Notes: generated from the sequence alone by a model not told the origin. 64,000 nucleotides of DNA from Marinobacter lipolyticus (GCF_018424605.1 NZ_QTKT01000001.1:372001-436000); one strand, 5' to 3'. Positions 1-9,637 are shown, counted from the stretch's first letter. Numbers and translations are program-made.

Positions 1-1
1 G

Positions 2-820
2 CTTGCAACCGACATGGACGGCACGCTGCTCGGCCATCGAGAGGGCCTTGCGCAACTCAAAGGCTGGTTGCACCGGAACCCGCACTGTCTGTTTGTCGTT
101 GCCACCGGCCGTTCCGCCGGGAAGGCGCTGAACGAACTCGAAGCCTGGGACGCGCCCCGGCCCGATGTGCTGATCTCTGATGTCGGGTCATCGATCTACC
201 TGCTTCAGAACCGGAAGGCACCGGTTTTCCTGCACAGCTGGCAGCGAAAACTTAATGAAGGGTGGCAGCGAACGGCATGCCAGCGGCTCCTCGACGATCA
301 CCCGGGGCTGACGCGTCAGCCGCCACGCACTCAGTCCCCTTACAAACTGAGTTACTACATCAGAAAGGCCTACCACGACGCGGACGGCCGTTCTGTCCGG
401 AAACTGGCGAGGAGCATTGAGGAACTGCTGGCGTCAAATGGTGTCCCTGCTCGGATTGTATGCTCCCACGGCAACCTCCTTGATGCACTGCCGCCTAATG
501 GCGGCAAAGCTAACGCCGTCGATTTCATTCGCGGGTACTACGGCATTGACCGTGCGTGCGTGATCACCGCCGGAGATTCCGGCAACGACCTCGACCTCCT
601 GCGCTACGGCGCTGTCGGTATCGCCGTTGCCAACCACAGTGGAGAACTAACCCCTCTTCGCCTCCATCCAACCATCTACTGGGCGTCCGGAAAAAGTGCC
701 GCAGGCATCATGGAGGGGTTGCATCACTCCCCCCTTAACCCGCCACCGGCGCGATTAAACACACACCCACCGGTACCGACCGGGTTGTCGGGAACCGGGG
801 AATTCAACACAGGAGCCTGA
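2..820 (+). CDS. HAD-IIB sugar-phosphate phosphatase, 5' end cut by window
   Basis: Probable hydrolase of the HAD superfamily, subfamily IIB (the sucrose-phosphate and mannosyl-phosphoglycerate phosphatase type), expected to remove phosphate from a sugar phosphate in the cytoplasm. The frame is open to the window edge and reads LATDMDGTLL, so the catalytic DxDGT loop lies at the extreme left and the true start is just upstream. Motif II is at VVATGRS, the motif III lysine at GGKANAVDFI, and motif IV at GDSGNDLDLL, so the active site looks complete. It ends one base before the next glycosyltransferase gene, so the two are probably co-transcribed and the phosphatase may act on the product of a neighbouring transferase. 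Substrate unknown. Confidence 0.8.
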   Translation, partial: LATDMDGTLLGHREGLAQLKGWLHRNPHCLFVVATGRSAGKALNELEAWDAPRPDVLISDVGSSIYLLQNRKAPVFLHSWQRKLNEGWQRTACQRLLDDHPGLTRQPPRTQSPYKLSYYIRKAYHDADGRSVRKLARSIEELLASNGVPARIVCSHGNLLDALPPNGGKANAVDFIRGYYGIDRACVITAGDSGNDLDLLRYGAVGIAVANHSGELTPLRLHPTIYWASGKSAAGIMEGLHHSPLNPPPARLNTHPPVPTGLSGTGEFNTGA

Positions 821-821
821 C

Positions 822-2060
822 ATGCAAGAGCAAACGTTTCGGGCGAGTACCACCGAACTTTCGCGGCGACCCGTAGGTTATTTTGTGCACCATCACGGGC
901 ACGGCCATGCCAAACGCTGCCTGGCCATCGTCACGGCTCTGAGCCCCCGCCCCGTCACTATCTTTTGTGCCAGGACCGAAATATTTCCGGCATTGCCCGA
1001 TAATGCCGAGGTAGTTGCGATACCGGACTTCCATAGCAAACCGGCAAGATCCGAACAACTGCACCGGGAACCCGCCTGCCTCGCGCTCGACTGCGCCCCT
1101 CTGGGCGTGTCTGCCATCCGCGGGACCGGCGGCATCATCGCCGCCTGGCTGGCGCATGAAGACCCGGTGCTGTTTATAGTGGATGTGTCGGCCGAACTGG
1201 CGTTGCTGGGTCGAATCTGCAGTGTACCGGTGGTCAAGATTCGCATGCACGGTGATCGGGATGACCCCGCCCACCAGGCCGCCTATTCCGCCTGCTCCGC
1301 CTTGCTGGCGCCCTATAGCGAAGCTCTTGAGCAGGATGACTGGCCGGAGCACTTCCGCAAACGCACGTTCTATACCGGCGGCCTGATCGATACGCGCCAG
1401 CCTGTGCCGGAAAAGACCACAGCAAGAGATCTGCTCGGGCTGCCTCAGGACGCCCGCGTGTTCGTGGTGGTCGCCGGCAGTGGCGGGGTGGGCATCCCGA
1501 TTGCGCCCATAACCATAGCGGCAAGAGCCTATCCGGAGGCACTCTGGCTCACAGTGGGGAAAACCGTGCGCTACGGTCATGAAACCGAGTTTTCCAATAT
1601 CAGTGATGTCGGCTGGGTTGATAACGTGAGCGACTACATCGCCGCCGCCGATGTGGTGATCGCCACACCGGGCGATACCCTGACCCACGAGATTGCGAGG
1701 GTAGGACGCCCGTTGGTCTGCATTCCGGAGTGGTGTTACTACGATGAGCAGGTTCGCAAAGCTGAAGCTCTCAGTGCCCGCAATCTCGCCGTCTATTCGC
1801 CCAGATGGCCGGCCAGCTATAGCCAGTGGCGCGCACTGATCCAGGCGGCCGCGAAGTGTGACCTCCGGTCTCAGCGTGCGCTGGTAGACGAGCATGCGGC
1901 GGAACGGGCGGCCAGGTACCTCGAAGGCCTGATTAATGAATTGTGGCACGACAGCAGCCCCGATGAGCTGACCGATCACCATTGGGGGTGGGAAGACCTG
2001 TCAGCCGACCCGCACGTACCGCGGGAAACCGTCAGGGAATCGACTCGGGATGCAGATTGA
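822..2060 (+). CDS. GT-B fold glycosyltransferase (GT28/MurG-like)
   Basis: Probable NDP-sugar dependent glycosyltransferase of 412 residues. The N-terminus carries the GT-B style hydrophobic strand and His/Gly-rich loop (VHHHGHGHAKRCLAI). The C-terminal half has the nucleotide-sugar binding pattern of the GT28/UDP-glycosyltransferase group: a VVAGSGG strand-loop near residue 215, then VGWVDNVSDYIAAADVVI and a TPGDTLTHEIARVGRPLVC stretch near residue 290, like the donor site of MurG-type enzymes. The start lies one base after the upstream phosphatase stop, and the 3' end overlaps the next gene by 11 bases, which points to translational coupling. Donor and acceptor cannot be read from sequence. 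Confidence 0.75.
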   Translation: MQEQTFRASTTELSRRPVGYFVHHHGHGHAKRCLAIVTALSPRPVTIFCARTEIFPALPDNAEVVAIPDFHSKPARSEQLHREPACLALDCAPLGVSAIRGTGGIIAAWLAHEDPVLFIVDVSAELALLGRICSVPVVKIRMHGDRDDPAHQAAYSACSALLAPYSEALEQDDWPEHFRKRTFYTGGLIDTRQPVPEKTTARDLLGLPQDARVFVVVAGSGGVGIPIAPITIAARAYPEALWLTVGKTVRYGHETEFSNISDVGWVDNVSDYIAAADVVIATPGDTLTHEIARVGRPLVCIPEWCYYDEQVRKAEALSARNLAVYSPRWPASYSQWRALIQAAAKCDLRSQRALVDEHAAERAARYLEGLINELWHDSSPDELTDHHWGWEDLSADPHVPRETVRESTRDAD

Positions 2061-2970
2061 TTCGCCCCCGGCAGACAACGAACATACAGCGCGGGGACCG
2101 CGAGCCAGCGTACTCACCCTGGTACGCGATCGACAGGCGCACCTGGATGCGCTAGTGGCAGGCCTGGCGCGCCAGACCTGCGGCAACTTCGAGTTCATTG
2201 TGGCCAGCATGCAACCAACGCCGCCTGCGCTCCCTGAACGCCTGCCATTTCCAGTCAGTGTGGTTGAGGTTCCGGGTAAGAGGCTACCGCTGGCGGCGGC
2301 CAGAAACGCGGCCGCCGCGAGGGCCCGCGCGGAATTGCTGATTTTTCTTGATGTGGACTGCATTCCTTCCCCGCCCCTGGTCGAGAGTTTTACTGCCCAG
2401 TTGAAGGCCTCCGGGCGGTGTCTGCTCGGAGAGGTACGCTATCTTCCGGGCACCCTTACCAGAACGTCAATCACCCGGGCTTCGTTCAGCGAACTGCAAA
2501 ACCACGCCCAAAAGCATCCGGCGCGGGCACCCGCTCCCGGTTGCGGCTGGGTCAAAGAGCCGGAAACCCGGGCGCTCTGGGGACTCTCGTTCGCCCTGAC
2601 CCGGCACCAGTACTGGAAGGCAGGGGGTATGGACGAGCGTTACCGGGGATACGGCGGTGAGGAAACCGATTTTGCGGAACGGCTCAAGGCAAGCGGCACC
2701 CTTCTTGGCTGGTGCGCGAACGCCCTCGCTTTACATCAGTATCACCCGGTTCACACGCCGCCACTGGACAAATTTACTGACATTATCAGCAACGCGAGGC
2801 GCTTTCACCGCACCTGGGGTAGCTGGTGCATGGAGTACTGGCTGGAGTATTTTACTGCCTGGGGCCTGATCGAGTGGTCCCCTGCCGCAGCCGGCATTCG
2901 AATTATCCGCCGACCAACGAATGCCGAGGTTCACGCCTGCCAGCAGCCGCCGGAGGTCGCTTTCGCATGA
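2050..2970 (+). CDS. GT2-family (GT-A fold) glycosyltransferase
   Basis: A family 2 type glycosyltransferase of 306 residues. The N-terminus follows the usual GT-A pattern, with the metal/nucleotide binding DxD-type motif at FLDVDCIPSP near residue 100. The C-terminal part has a GLSFALTR and GGMDERYRGYGGEETDF block, typical of the galactosyltransferase-like C-terminal domain in which the acidic pair supplies the catalytic base. No membrane segment is obvious, so it is probably cytosolic or peripheral. It overlaps the gene before by 11 bases and the methyltransferase after it through an ATGA junction, so the four genes are very likely one transcript making one glycosylated product. Confidence 0.8.
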   Translation: MQIDSPPADNEHTARGPRASVLTLVRDRQAHLDALVAGLARQTCGNFEFIVASMQPTPPALPERLPFPVSVVEVPGKRLPLAAARNAAAARARAELLIFLDVDCIPSPPLVESFTAQLKASGRCLLGEVRYLPGTLTRTSITRASFSELQNHAQKHPARAPAPGCGWVKEPETRALWGLSFALTRHQYWKAGGMDERYRGYGGEETDFAERLKASGTLLGWCANALALHQYHPVHTPPLDKFTDIISNARRFHRTWGSWCMEYWLEYFTAWGLIEWSPAAAGIRIIRRPTNAEVHACQQPPEVAFA

Positions 2971-3557
2971 CGCCACCACAGCGAACCCACGGGCCAGATA
3001 CGTCCGCCGAATTTTTTGAACGCCTTTACCAAAAGGCAGGCGATCCCTGGAACTTTCGCCATTCGGCTTACGAACGTGAACGGTATGAGGCGATCATCAA
3101 CGGCATTGTTGGCAGACGCTACCGGTCAGCGTTTGAGCCCGGCTGCTCTATCGGTGAACTGACCGCCCTGCTCGCTCCCCTTTGCGACTCACTCGATGCC
3201 ATGGATTTCTCCGGCTCCGCGGTGGCAACTGCAAGTCGCCGCTGCAAGCAGTATCCACAGGTTCAGATCCGCCGGGGTGCCCTACCCGGCGATATACCCG
3301 CTCAGCCGTTCGAGCTGATCGTATTCTCGGAAATCGGTTACTACTTCGATCTCCCGGTTCTGGCGAATATAGCCACCCGGCTCTGGGCCCAGCTTGAGCC
3401 CGGCGGTGTTCTGATTGCCTGTCACTGGCTTGGTCACTCCAGTGACCACCAGCTTCACGGCCAGGTTGTTCACTCTGTTTTACGAAGCGTGCTGGGCGAG
3501 CCAGCGAACCTGAACCGCCCCGACCAGTGGTACACCCTGCAACGCTGGCAAAAATAA
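2967..3557 (+). CDS. NodS-like SAM-dependent methyltransferase
   Basis: Class I SAM-dependent methyltransferase of 196 residues resembling the NodS family, which N-methylates chitooligosaccharide intermediates of Nod factors in rhizobia. An RLYQKAGDPWNFRHSAYE segment opens the protein, followed by the SAM loop AFEPGCSIGELTALLA near residue 55 and a DAMDFSGSAV strand. An upstream in-frame start exists at 2826, but the ATG at 2967 forms a four-base ATGA overlap with the preceding stop and begins where homology to the family begins, so I prefer it. Its place among glycosyltransferases suggests methylation of a sugar or amino-sugar product. The exact substrate is not known. Confidence 0.75.
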   Translation: MTPPQRTHGPDTSAEFFERLYQKAGDPWNFRHSAYERERYEAIINGIVGRRYRSAFEPGCSIGELTALLAPLCDSLDAMDFSGSAVATASRRCKQYPQVQIRRGALPGDIPAQPFELIVFSEIGYYFDLPVLANIATRLWAQLEPGGVLIACHWLGHSSDHQLHGQVVHSVLRSVLGEPANLNRPDQWYTLQRWQK

Positions 3558-3568
3558 GAGGCATGGCC

Positions 3569-4600
3569 ATGGATGATATTGAACTCACGGAATTACTGAA
3601 CGAATTGCCAGAGAACCCTGGTGCCACAGACTATCGCCGCGTTGCGCTGAATCTTATTCCCTACGTCGAGGCGAAGGTACCGCCCATGGGGGGAAACCAA
3701 ACCGCGACCCGCCTTCGGTTTGTGACTGCCGTAGCCCGCCACGACCTCGGCCTTGCACGATTGATTGAAGGTCACCTGGACGCAAGCCAGATTCTGAAGG
3801 AAGCAAACGCGCCCATTGCCAGCGGGAAACTTTACGCGGTGTGGGCCGCGGGCGGACCTTCTGATACCACCGCCATTGAGGAACCCGAAACAGGGAAAGA
3901 AGCCATTCGTATCACAGGCAGCAAACCCTTCTGCACCGGTTCCGACCTTGTGGACCGGGCGCTGGTGTACGTTTACCCGCAGGACCAGCTGGTCGACGTC
4001 GACCTGCGTGCACCTGAACCGCCCGAAGCCCTGAGTTTTCAGGCCGGCCAATGGATATCCCCGGCGTTCGCTGAGACTCACACATGGACCGTGCGTTTTG
4101 ATGCGCTGCGGATACCGTCCGCCAGGTGCATCGGCGCCAAACGCTGGTATTTTGATCGCCCCGGTTTCTGCCTGGGCGCGTTCGCGCCCGCCGCTTGCTG
4201 GGCCGGAGGCGCCATGGGACTGGTGGACGCGGTTCGCCGGCGGCCGCTCCGGAACGGCCACGCCCGTGCGCATCTGGGTGCCATGGTGGCTGCGGCCTGC
4301 AGTATGGACTCAATATTAACCTGGGGAGCCGAGCAGATTGATGCTGACCCGGGCAACTCGTCAGGTACGATGTTCCCCACGGCACTGGTCGTACGCCACC
4401 TTATCGAGCGAACCTGCACCGAGATTCTCGACCGCTTTGGCCGCACACTTGGCCCCCGGCCTTTCGCGTTTGAACCGAACACTGCACGGCGGATCGCCGA
4501 ACTCACCCTCTACATTCGCCAGTGTCACGCCGAGTGCGACCTCGAGGAGCTGGGTGCCTATGTGGAGCAGAACCCGACGTTCGGTTCCGCCAGGCCGTGA
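3569..4600 (+). CDS. Acyl-CoA dehydrogenase-like protein
   Basis: Flavoprotein-like protein of 343 residues with the general layout of acyl-CoA dehydrogenases. There is an N-terminal helical part with a GGNQTATR stretch, a middle domain with AAGGPSD and GSKPFCTGSDLVDRALVYV (the FAD/substrate beta-domain), and a C-terminal helical part. I could not pick out the catalytic glutamate with confidence, so dehydrogenase activity is unproven. Of several in-frame starts (3527, 3563, 3569), the ATG at 3569 has an AGAGG sequence seven bases upstream and is preferred. Gene clusters pairing such proteins with NodS-like methyltransferases and glycosyltransferases recur in proteobacteria, often with a PIG-L deacetylase; none is seen in the window. 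Confidence 0.65.
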   Translation: MDDIELTELLNELPENPGATDYRRVALNLIPYVEAKVPPMGGNQTATRLRFVTAVARHDLGLARLIEGHLDASQILKEANAPIASGKLYAVWAAGGPSDTTAIEEPETGKEAIRITGSKPFCTGSDLVDRALVYVYPQDQLVDVDLRAPEPPEALSFQAGQWISPAFAETHTWTVRFDALRIPSARCIGAKRWYFDRPGFCLGAFAPAACWAGGAMGLVDAVRRRPLRNGHARAHLGAMVAAACSMDSILTWGAEQIDADPGNSSGTMFPTALVVRHLIERTCTEILDRFGRTLGPRPFAFEPNTARRIAELTLYIRQCHAECDLEELGAYVEQNPTFGSARP

Positions 4601-4640
4601 CGTCGATACCGTACCCCGGGGCTGGCAAGCACACGGGGGC

Positions 4641-5267
4641 TTAACTCTGCTCGTACTCCCGAACCAGCTCCTGCAGGAAATAAAAGCCCGCGGAACTTAG
4701 AAAGTAACGGCCGGCGCCAGCACGAAACAGCAGATTGCGTTTGTCCAGATAATCCAGTCCATCCGTCCAGCCTTTTTCAAAGCGAGCCGCGCGGAGGATC
4801 TCCTGGTATTCCTCATCGCCTGCGAGAGCCACTACATCCTGCTCATTCAACCCGGCGTCGGGCCGACAAAGGTATTCCAGGTCCCGCCCGCTGCGTGCGA
4901 AATAACGCCCGATCAACAGAAGTATGACCTGCACCCGGAAGGCGTTCTCGTCGTGTTCCTCGTTCTCGTCGTCACTGCTTTCCTTGAGAAAGAAAAACGC
5001 GCCGGTTTCGTTAAACACCAGCTCGCTGCCCAGGTGTTCGTAGAAGGTCCGGAAATGGGACAAATGGTTGTACAGCAGGTTATAGAGCGGGTTGGCTCGC
5101 AGCTCGGAGCGGTTGCTGTCCCAGATATCACGCACAATCACCCGGCCGGCCTGGAATTCCCGGTAGATCGCGGCGCTCTGGGCCGGCAGGATCTGCTCGA
5201 AGCTGCTCGAAGTTTGTGAATGATCGGCGGATTCGGTGGTATCCATCGCGTCGGAGAATTCAGGCAT
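4641..5267 (-). CDS. mksE: MksE, small condensin subunit
   Basis: Small accessory subunit of the MksBEF condensin (MukE-like, JetB in Wadjet nomenclature), which bridges the kleisin MksF and the SMC-like MksB. The protein is 208 residues from the chosen start and contains the winged-helix-like segment NPLYNLLYNHLSHFRTFYEH. The longer frame to 5345 would run far into mksF; the ATG at 5267 has an AAGAAGAG ribosome site seven bases upstream and overlaps the mksF stop by 8 bases, like the other two junctions of this operon. It is the last gene of the operon and converges on the acyl-CoA dehydrogenase-like gene. Confidence 0.8.
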   Translation of the reverse strand: MPEFSDAMDTTESADHSQTSSSFEQILPAQSAAIYREFQAGRVIVRDIWDSNRSELRANPLYNLLYNHLSHFRTFYEHLGSELVFNETGAFFFLKESSDDENEEHDENAFRVQVILLLIGRYFARSGRDLEYLCRPDAGLNEQDVVALAGDEEYQEILRAARFEKGWTDGLDYLDKRNLLFRAGAGRYFLSSAGFYFLQELVREYEQS

Positions 5268-6705
5268 GCTGTTGCTCTTCTTGATTGACCGGGGGTTTGC
5301 TTTCAGTCGTTTCCAGATTTTCCAGACGGCGCTTGCGGTAAACAAACTGTTCGCTGTCCGATGACTGATCCAGAATCCTGAAACGGTTGGTCGTGACCAC
5401 CTGCAGGCCCTCGGGAGGCGAGTTTACCAAACGGTTCAACGCCGCCAGCAGGTCCGGAAAGCGATAGCCGGGGATAAAGCCGTCCAGGCGGCCGTGCAGC
5501 TCACGCACCAGGTCGGTCGTAGGCCGAAGTTCCAGGGTTTCCAGCCATTGATAAAGCTGATTGATGCGCTGGACATCAATGCGGGTGTGGCGGCCGCTGC
5601 CATCCACTTCCTGCAGCACCGGCACCTCGGCTTTGCGGCGAAGATCCCTCAGGCGCAGGTCCAGTTCGCTAAACAACAACTGGTAATAGCTGGACGATTC
5701 ACCGAAGGCGTAGTGTTTCGGGCGCTGCTGAGCCCGTAGGCCAATCAGAAAGCCGGTACTGCGGGCAAAGTCCCCGCCTTCCAGCCACTTTCGCTTCAGG
5801 CTGAGGGTCTCGGTTTCGCTCTTGAGTTCCTGCAGCTTGCCGTAGAAATGCTCCATGGCGTTGTACTGGACCATGCCCTGGCGAGTCTTGCGCAGGAAGT
5901 GCTCCACCTCCTGGGCCACCGCCTGAATGGGCTTATACAAGGCGTTCAGGCTGACGGAGGAACGGAACAACTGGTCTGCCAAGTTATAGTCGTCATGTTC
6001 TTCCAGCAACCGGACCATAGCCTCCAGGGTCTCGAACAGGTTGCTGCCATCGGGCAACCGGGTGTCCGGGTTCAGGAACACCAATGTCGGTTTGATGTGG
6101 CGCTCGTACAGGGTGACGATCTGCTCAAACAGGTTCTGGCGGAACTCCAGGAATTTCTCAGGGGCCCGGCTGGCATCGCCGGACAGGTCCGCCAGCTGGC
6201 CACTGATGGTCTGCATGCGCAGCACATTCTGGCGCAGCAAGCCGATGAGCTGACTGACGCGCTCGTTCAGATCATCCCTCAACTCGGTGTAGTCCGGGTC
6301 CGCGTCGCTGAAGCTGCTGGTTTCCAGCCGATTGCGCACATCCCTCAGGGTCACCAGATGGCCACGCAGGCGGGCATCGGTCAGTTCTTGGTACAGCGAG
6401 GCATTACAGGCCCGCATCAGGTTGATCAGGGCATCCTGGAGCACCAGGCGACGTTCACCTTCAGCCTTAATGATGTCGATCACCAGGCCGCTGCGGAACA
6501 GGTTGTCGGTATTCAAAGCCAGCCGCACCCGATCCCGATCGGCATTGCCGAGGGTACGGGTATAGTCCATCACCTCGGCCACCAGATCACTCTCGCGAAT
6601 ATACCGGGCTTCATTCCGGTCCATCCGTTCGATCATTCGGAACAGAATCTTCGGGTGCTCGAACAGCAGCCGGGTGGTGTCCAGGGTGCTGAAGCGTTTA
6701 CTCAT
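5260..6705 (-). CDS. mksF: MksF, kleisin subunit of MksBEF condensin
   Basis: Kleisin-type subunit of 481 residues (MukF-like; JetA in Wadjet) that closes the SMC ring by linking MksB heads and binding MksE. The N-terminus (TTRLLFEHPKILFRMIERMD) and the long helical middle with HLVTLRDVRNRLETSSF fit the family, as does the length. The start ATG lies inside an ATGAGTAA junction with the mksB stop, an 8-base overlap implying coupled translation and balanced subunit amounts. In cells MksBEF aids chromosome or plasmid organisation; with a nuclease partner, relatives cleave circular plasmids. Confidence 0.8.
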   Translation of the reverse strand: MSKRFSTLDTTRLLFEHPKILFRMIERMDRNEARYIRESDLVAEVMDYTRTLGNADRDRVRLALNTDNLFRSGLVIDIIKAEGERRLVLQDALINLMRACNASLYQELTDARLRGHLVTLRDVRNRLETSSFSDADPDYTELRDDLNERVSQLIGLLRQNVLRMQTISGQLADLSGDASRAPEKFLEFRQNLFEQIVTLYERHIKPTLVFLNPDTRLPDGSNLFETLEAMVRLLEEHDDYNLADQLFRSSVSLNALYKPIQAVAQEVEHFLRKTRQGMVQYNAMEHFYGKLQELKSETETLSLKRKWLEGGDFARSTGFLIGLRAQQRPKHYAFGESSSYYQLLFSELDLRLRDLRRKAEVPVLQEVDGSGRHTRIDVQRINQLYQWLETLELRPTTDLVRELHGRLDGFIPGYRFPDLLAALNRLVNSPPEGLQVVTTNRFRILDQSSDSEQFVYRKRRLENLETTESKPPVNQEEQQHA

Positions 6706-9637
6706 CCGCCGGCTCCAGCAGGCTGTTCTGAGTCTGATCGCCCCAATGGCTCAGAGATTCGCCATTGGTAAAACCCTCTGCACCACCCCAGAACACAAGG
6801 GTGCGCTGGGGGCTATAGGGGCGTGCCGTTTTCATCTGCCCCACTTCCAGGTGCCGGCCGATCAGGTAGATCACTTCCGCACTGGCGCTGTGAGTAGCGG
6901 CCGAAAACAGGTTAAAGCCCTGCTTGCGCAGCCGTTCCAGCAGCGAGGGCATCTGGCTGATGTCCACGCTGGCCAGCTCGTCCAGCACCATGGGGAAGGA
7001 TAGCTGCACACCCGGATACAACACCCGCTTCAGCAGCCGGTACACCAGTTCCAGGTTGATCAGTGCCGTGGTGGAGGTGGACTGGCCCTTCTTGTCCAGG
7101 CTCGCGGCATTCTCCTTACGAGTGCGGTAGGAAATGCCGGTGATCACCTTGTCCATGGTCAGGCGCTTGCTACCGCCCTCCCCGAAAAAGTCCGCCACGA
7201 ACACCCGTAGACGATCGTAGAACGCATCCGACTGCAGCTGGTTGCCATAAGGGTCGATGTTGTTGGCTTCTTCCACCAGGTTGCGGAATTTCGGATCGGT
7301 GTGGATATCCACCCGGATTTCCACCAGATCGTTGATGCGCACGCCTTCCAGCTCGCGGTTCAGCTGAGCTTCAAAACGGGCAATGTGCTCGTGGTTGGAT
7401 TTCAGGGCCTGCCGGTAGCTCGCGACGGTTTCATTGTGGATGCCAACTTGCTGCTCCAGCACATTCCAGCGCTCGGCCATGCCGGCAAACAGATCCGACA
7501 GGCTTTTGAACGTTTCGCGGATAACGGATGACGCCGGGCTGTCTTTCTGCAGTTCGCCTTCGGTATCTTCATTGATGCCGAGATACACGAACTGGCGAAG
7601 GTGGTCGAGGATGCTGCGCCGACGCTCTTCCAGGTCGTCCAGCTGGGTTTGCAGGTCGTCGAAGGCGGCGACGGAGACTTGCTCAATCTCTAGCGGCTGC
7701 TCGGCTTCCACAGCTTTCAGATGCGGGAATCGGTGCTCCACAGTCCCAACGCTTCGGCTGAGGCCCGCCAGTTCCCGTTCCCGCTCCTCGATACGCTCTT
7801 TTTCGGCCCTGGCTTTGGCGGCCTTCTGCTGCACGGCATCCTGCTGTTCGCGCTCCAGCCGGGCCTGCTCTTCCAGCTTGGCCAGCTGTTCCTCCGCCGC
7901 CTGTTTCTCCTCGGTAGCGTACCTTAGAGTGGTTGCCGCTGCCGGGAAACGGCTCAGGGTTTCAAGATCCTTTTCGATGGCGCGAATCTCTTTTTCCGTG
8001 CGCTCGATCAACCGTGGCCGGTCGTGTTCCTGGTTGGCAGTGTCCGCCAGCTCCGCCCGCTCCTTTTCCAGGCCATGAAGCTCACCTTCAATATGCCGGC
8101 GCTGCTCTGCAAAATCAGTCTGCCGGGCCGGCTGGGCCGAATATTCGGCGTCGAACCAGTCAAAACCTTTATCCGTGGGCGCAAACAGCAGGGCAAACGC
8201 TTCGATGGCCGACTTGCTGTCCGCGTCCAGATCCTGGCCCGGGCTGGCCATCACCAATCGGGGGTCCACGGCCCGCAGTGGTGCCGCGGTGGCTTCATCC
8301 AGCTGGTTCTGCAACTGCCAATGTTGCTTGCTTTCCCGATCCTTGAGGGATTCCAGCTTGCGCTCGAGTTCCTGTTTCTTTTTCTGGATCTGCTCCAGCC
8401 GGATTTCCGCCTGGGCGGCACTCTTGAGGGCAGCCAAGTGACCTTTCTTGCTATCAAGTTCCTCTTTCTGGATGTCCTCGATTTCCTGAAGGGTCATCTC
8501 CCCGTACTGGGATACCAGCAGATCGCCATCTTTCTGGTTCTGCTCGGCCTGCTTGATGCGACGGTCGGCGGAACGGATCTCGCCCTTCAGGCCGCTGGCT
8601 TCCTGCTCCAGTTTTTTCAGAGCCTGGAGCACATGGCGCAGGATCTCGTTCTGTTCATTGAATGCCTCCACTGCGGCTTTGCGCCTGGTGCCAATGTCCT
8701 GCAAGGCATGGGTGACGCCATCCCGGAAAGCGGCAAAATCGTGCTGGCTGCGAAGCAGGGTCTGGTAGGCCTGATAGTCCCTTTGCAGCTTCTCGAACCG
8801 TGAACGCTCTTTTTCAATCTGGTTCAGCTGGATTTGCTGTTGCTTCAGTTGATCGTGCCGGTTGAGAAACTCATCGATGTTGAAATCGAAGGCATCGTCG
8901 GCAAATTTCTTGTCCGCCTCGATAATGCTGGCCACCGCGTTGGACATGGCCTGATCGTCCGCCTTCATTTCAAACAGCAGCAGGATCAGCGTGCGCAGAG
9001 ACTGCACCCGGCGCTCGTCGGACTCACCCAGCGGTAGCACCGAATAGCGTACGGCGTCGGCGTTCATCAGCTCGCTGCTGTACAGCATCTGTTTGAGTTT
9101 GGCCGGGTCATTCACCAACCTTGTTTCCTTCGAGCGTTTTTTCAGCATCTCGGACAAACGGCTGAACGACAGCTCCGGCACCGCCTGGCCGATTCCGTCC
9201 TCATCATCCCCATTCCAGAACAGGGGCCGGAGCTGGTCGTAACCAACCGGCACGAAAGCGCGGCCATAACTGAGCTGGCTGGCGCTGTCCCGGTACAAAA
9301 TCTGGCAATGCACGCCGGCCGGGTTTTCCGCTTCCATGATCAGGAAGCTGAACTGACTGGGGAAGTAATGCTGGTAGCTTTCCTCGTTGGAGTAGAAGCT
9401 GCCGGCACTGGCATTACGGAAAGCGAATTTCTTGCGGCTGTTCTTGAAGTTGTTTTCCGGCAGCAGGAACAGTCGCAGCGAATTCAGCAGACTGGACTTG
9501 CCCAGATTGCCCGGGCCCAGGATCAGGCCGTGATTGTCCACCGGAATTTCCACGTAACAGAAGCCGGCGGAATCCACCAACACCAGACGGCGAATACCAA
9601 AATTGAAATTGCCCGGGCTCCCCTGGGAGTCACTCAT
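6698..9637 (-). CDS. mksB: MksB, SMC-like ATPase of MksBEF condensin
   Basis: SMC-like ATPase of 979 residues (MukB-like; JetC in Wadjet). Walker A is at GPGNLGKSSLLN near residue 41. Two long coiled-coil stretches rich in E, Q, K and L surround a compact central hinge region. The C-terminal head has an ABC-signature-like KKGQSTSTTALIN and the Walker B strand with catalytic acid at FPMVLDELASVD. The length fits MksB and is much shorter than MukB. It overlaps the TOPRIM gene before it and mksF after it by 8 bases each. The motor is expected to extrude DNA loops; here it would feed circular DNA to the nuclease subunit. Confidence 0.88.
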   Translation of the reverse strand: MSDSQGSPGNFNFGIRRLVLVDSAGFCYVEIPVDNHGLILGPGNLGKSSLLNSLRLFLLPENNFKNSRKKFAFRNASAGSFYSNEESYQHYFPSQFSFLIMEAENPAGVHCQILYRDSASQLSYGRAFVPVGYDQLRPLFWNGDDEDGIGQAVPELSFSRLSEMLKKRSKETRLVNDPAKLKQMLYSSELMNADAVRYSVLPLGESDERRVQSLRTLILLLFEMKADDQAMSNAVASIIEADKKFADDAFDFNIDEFLNRHDQLKQQQIQLNQIEKERSRFEKLQRDYQAYQTLLRSQHDFAAFRDGVTHALQDIGTRRKAAVEAFNEQNEILRHVLQALKKLEQEASGLKGEIRSADRRIKQAEQNQKDGDLLVSQYGEMTLQEIEDIQKEELDSKKGHLAALKSAAQAEIRLEQIQKKKQELERKLESLKDRESKQHWQLQNQLDEATAAPLRAVDPRLVMASPGQDLDADSKSAIEAFALLFAPTDKGFDWFDAEYSAQPARQTDFAEQRRHIEGELHGLEKERAELADTANQEHDRPRLIERTEKEIRAIEKDLETLSRFPAAATTLRYATEEKQAAEEQLAKLEEQARLEREQQDAVQQKAAKARAEKERIEERERELAGLSRSVGTVEHRFPHLKAVEAEQPLEIEQVSVAAFDDLQTQLDDLEERRRSILDHLRQFVYLGINEDTEGELQKDSPASSVIRETFKSLSDLFAGMAERWNVLEQQVGIHNETVASYRQALKSNHEHIARFEAQLNRELEGVRINDLVEIRVDIHTDPKFRNLVEEANNIDPYGNQLQSDAFYDRLRVFVADFFGEGGSKRLTMDKVITGISYRTRKENAASLDKKGQSTSTTALINLELVYRLLKRVLYPGVQLSFPMVLDELASVDISQMPSLLERLRKQGFNLFSAATHSASAEVIYLIGRHLEVGQMKTARPYSPQRTLVFWGGAEGFTNGESLSHWGDQTQNSLLEPADE

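Noticed and set aside
804..1982. Minus-strand frame of 392 codons
   Set aside because: Runs antisense to the glycosyltransferase gene, with no recognisable domain; a product of high GC content and codon bias.
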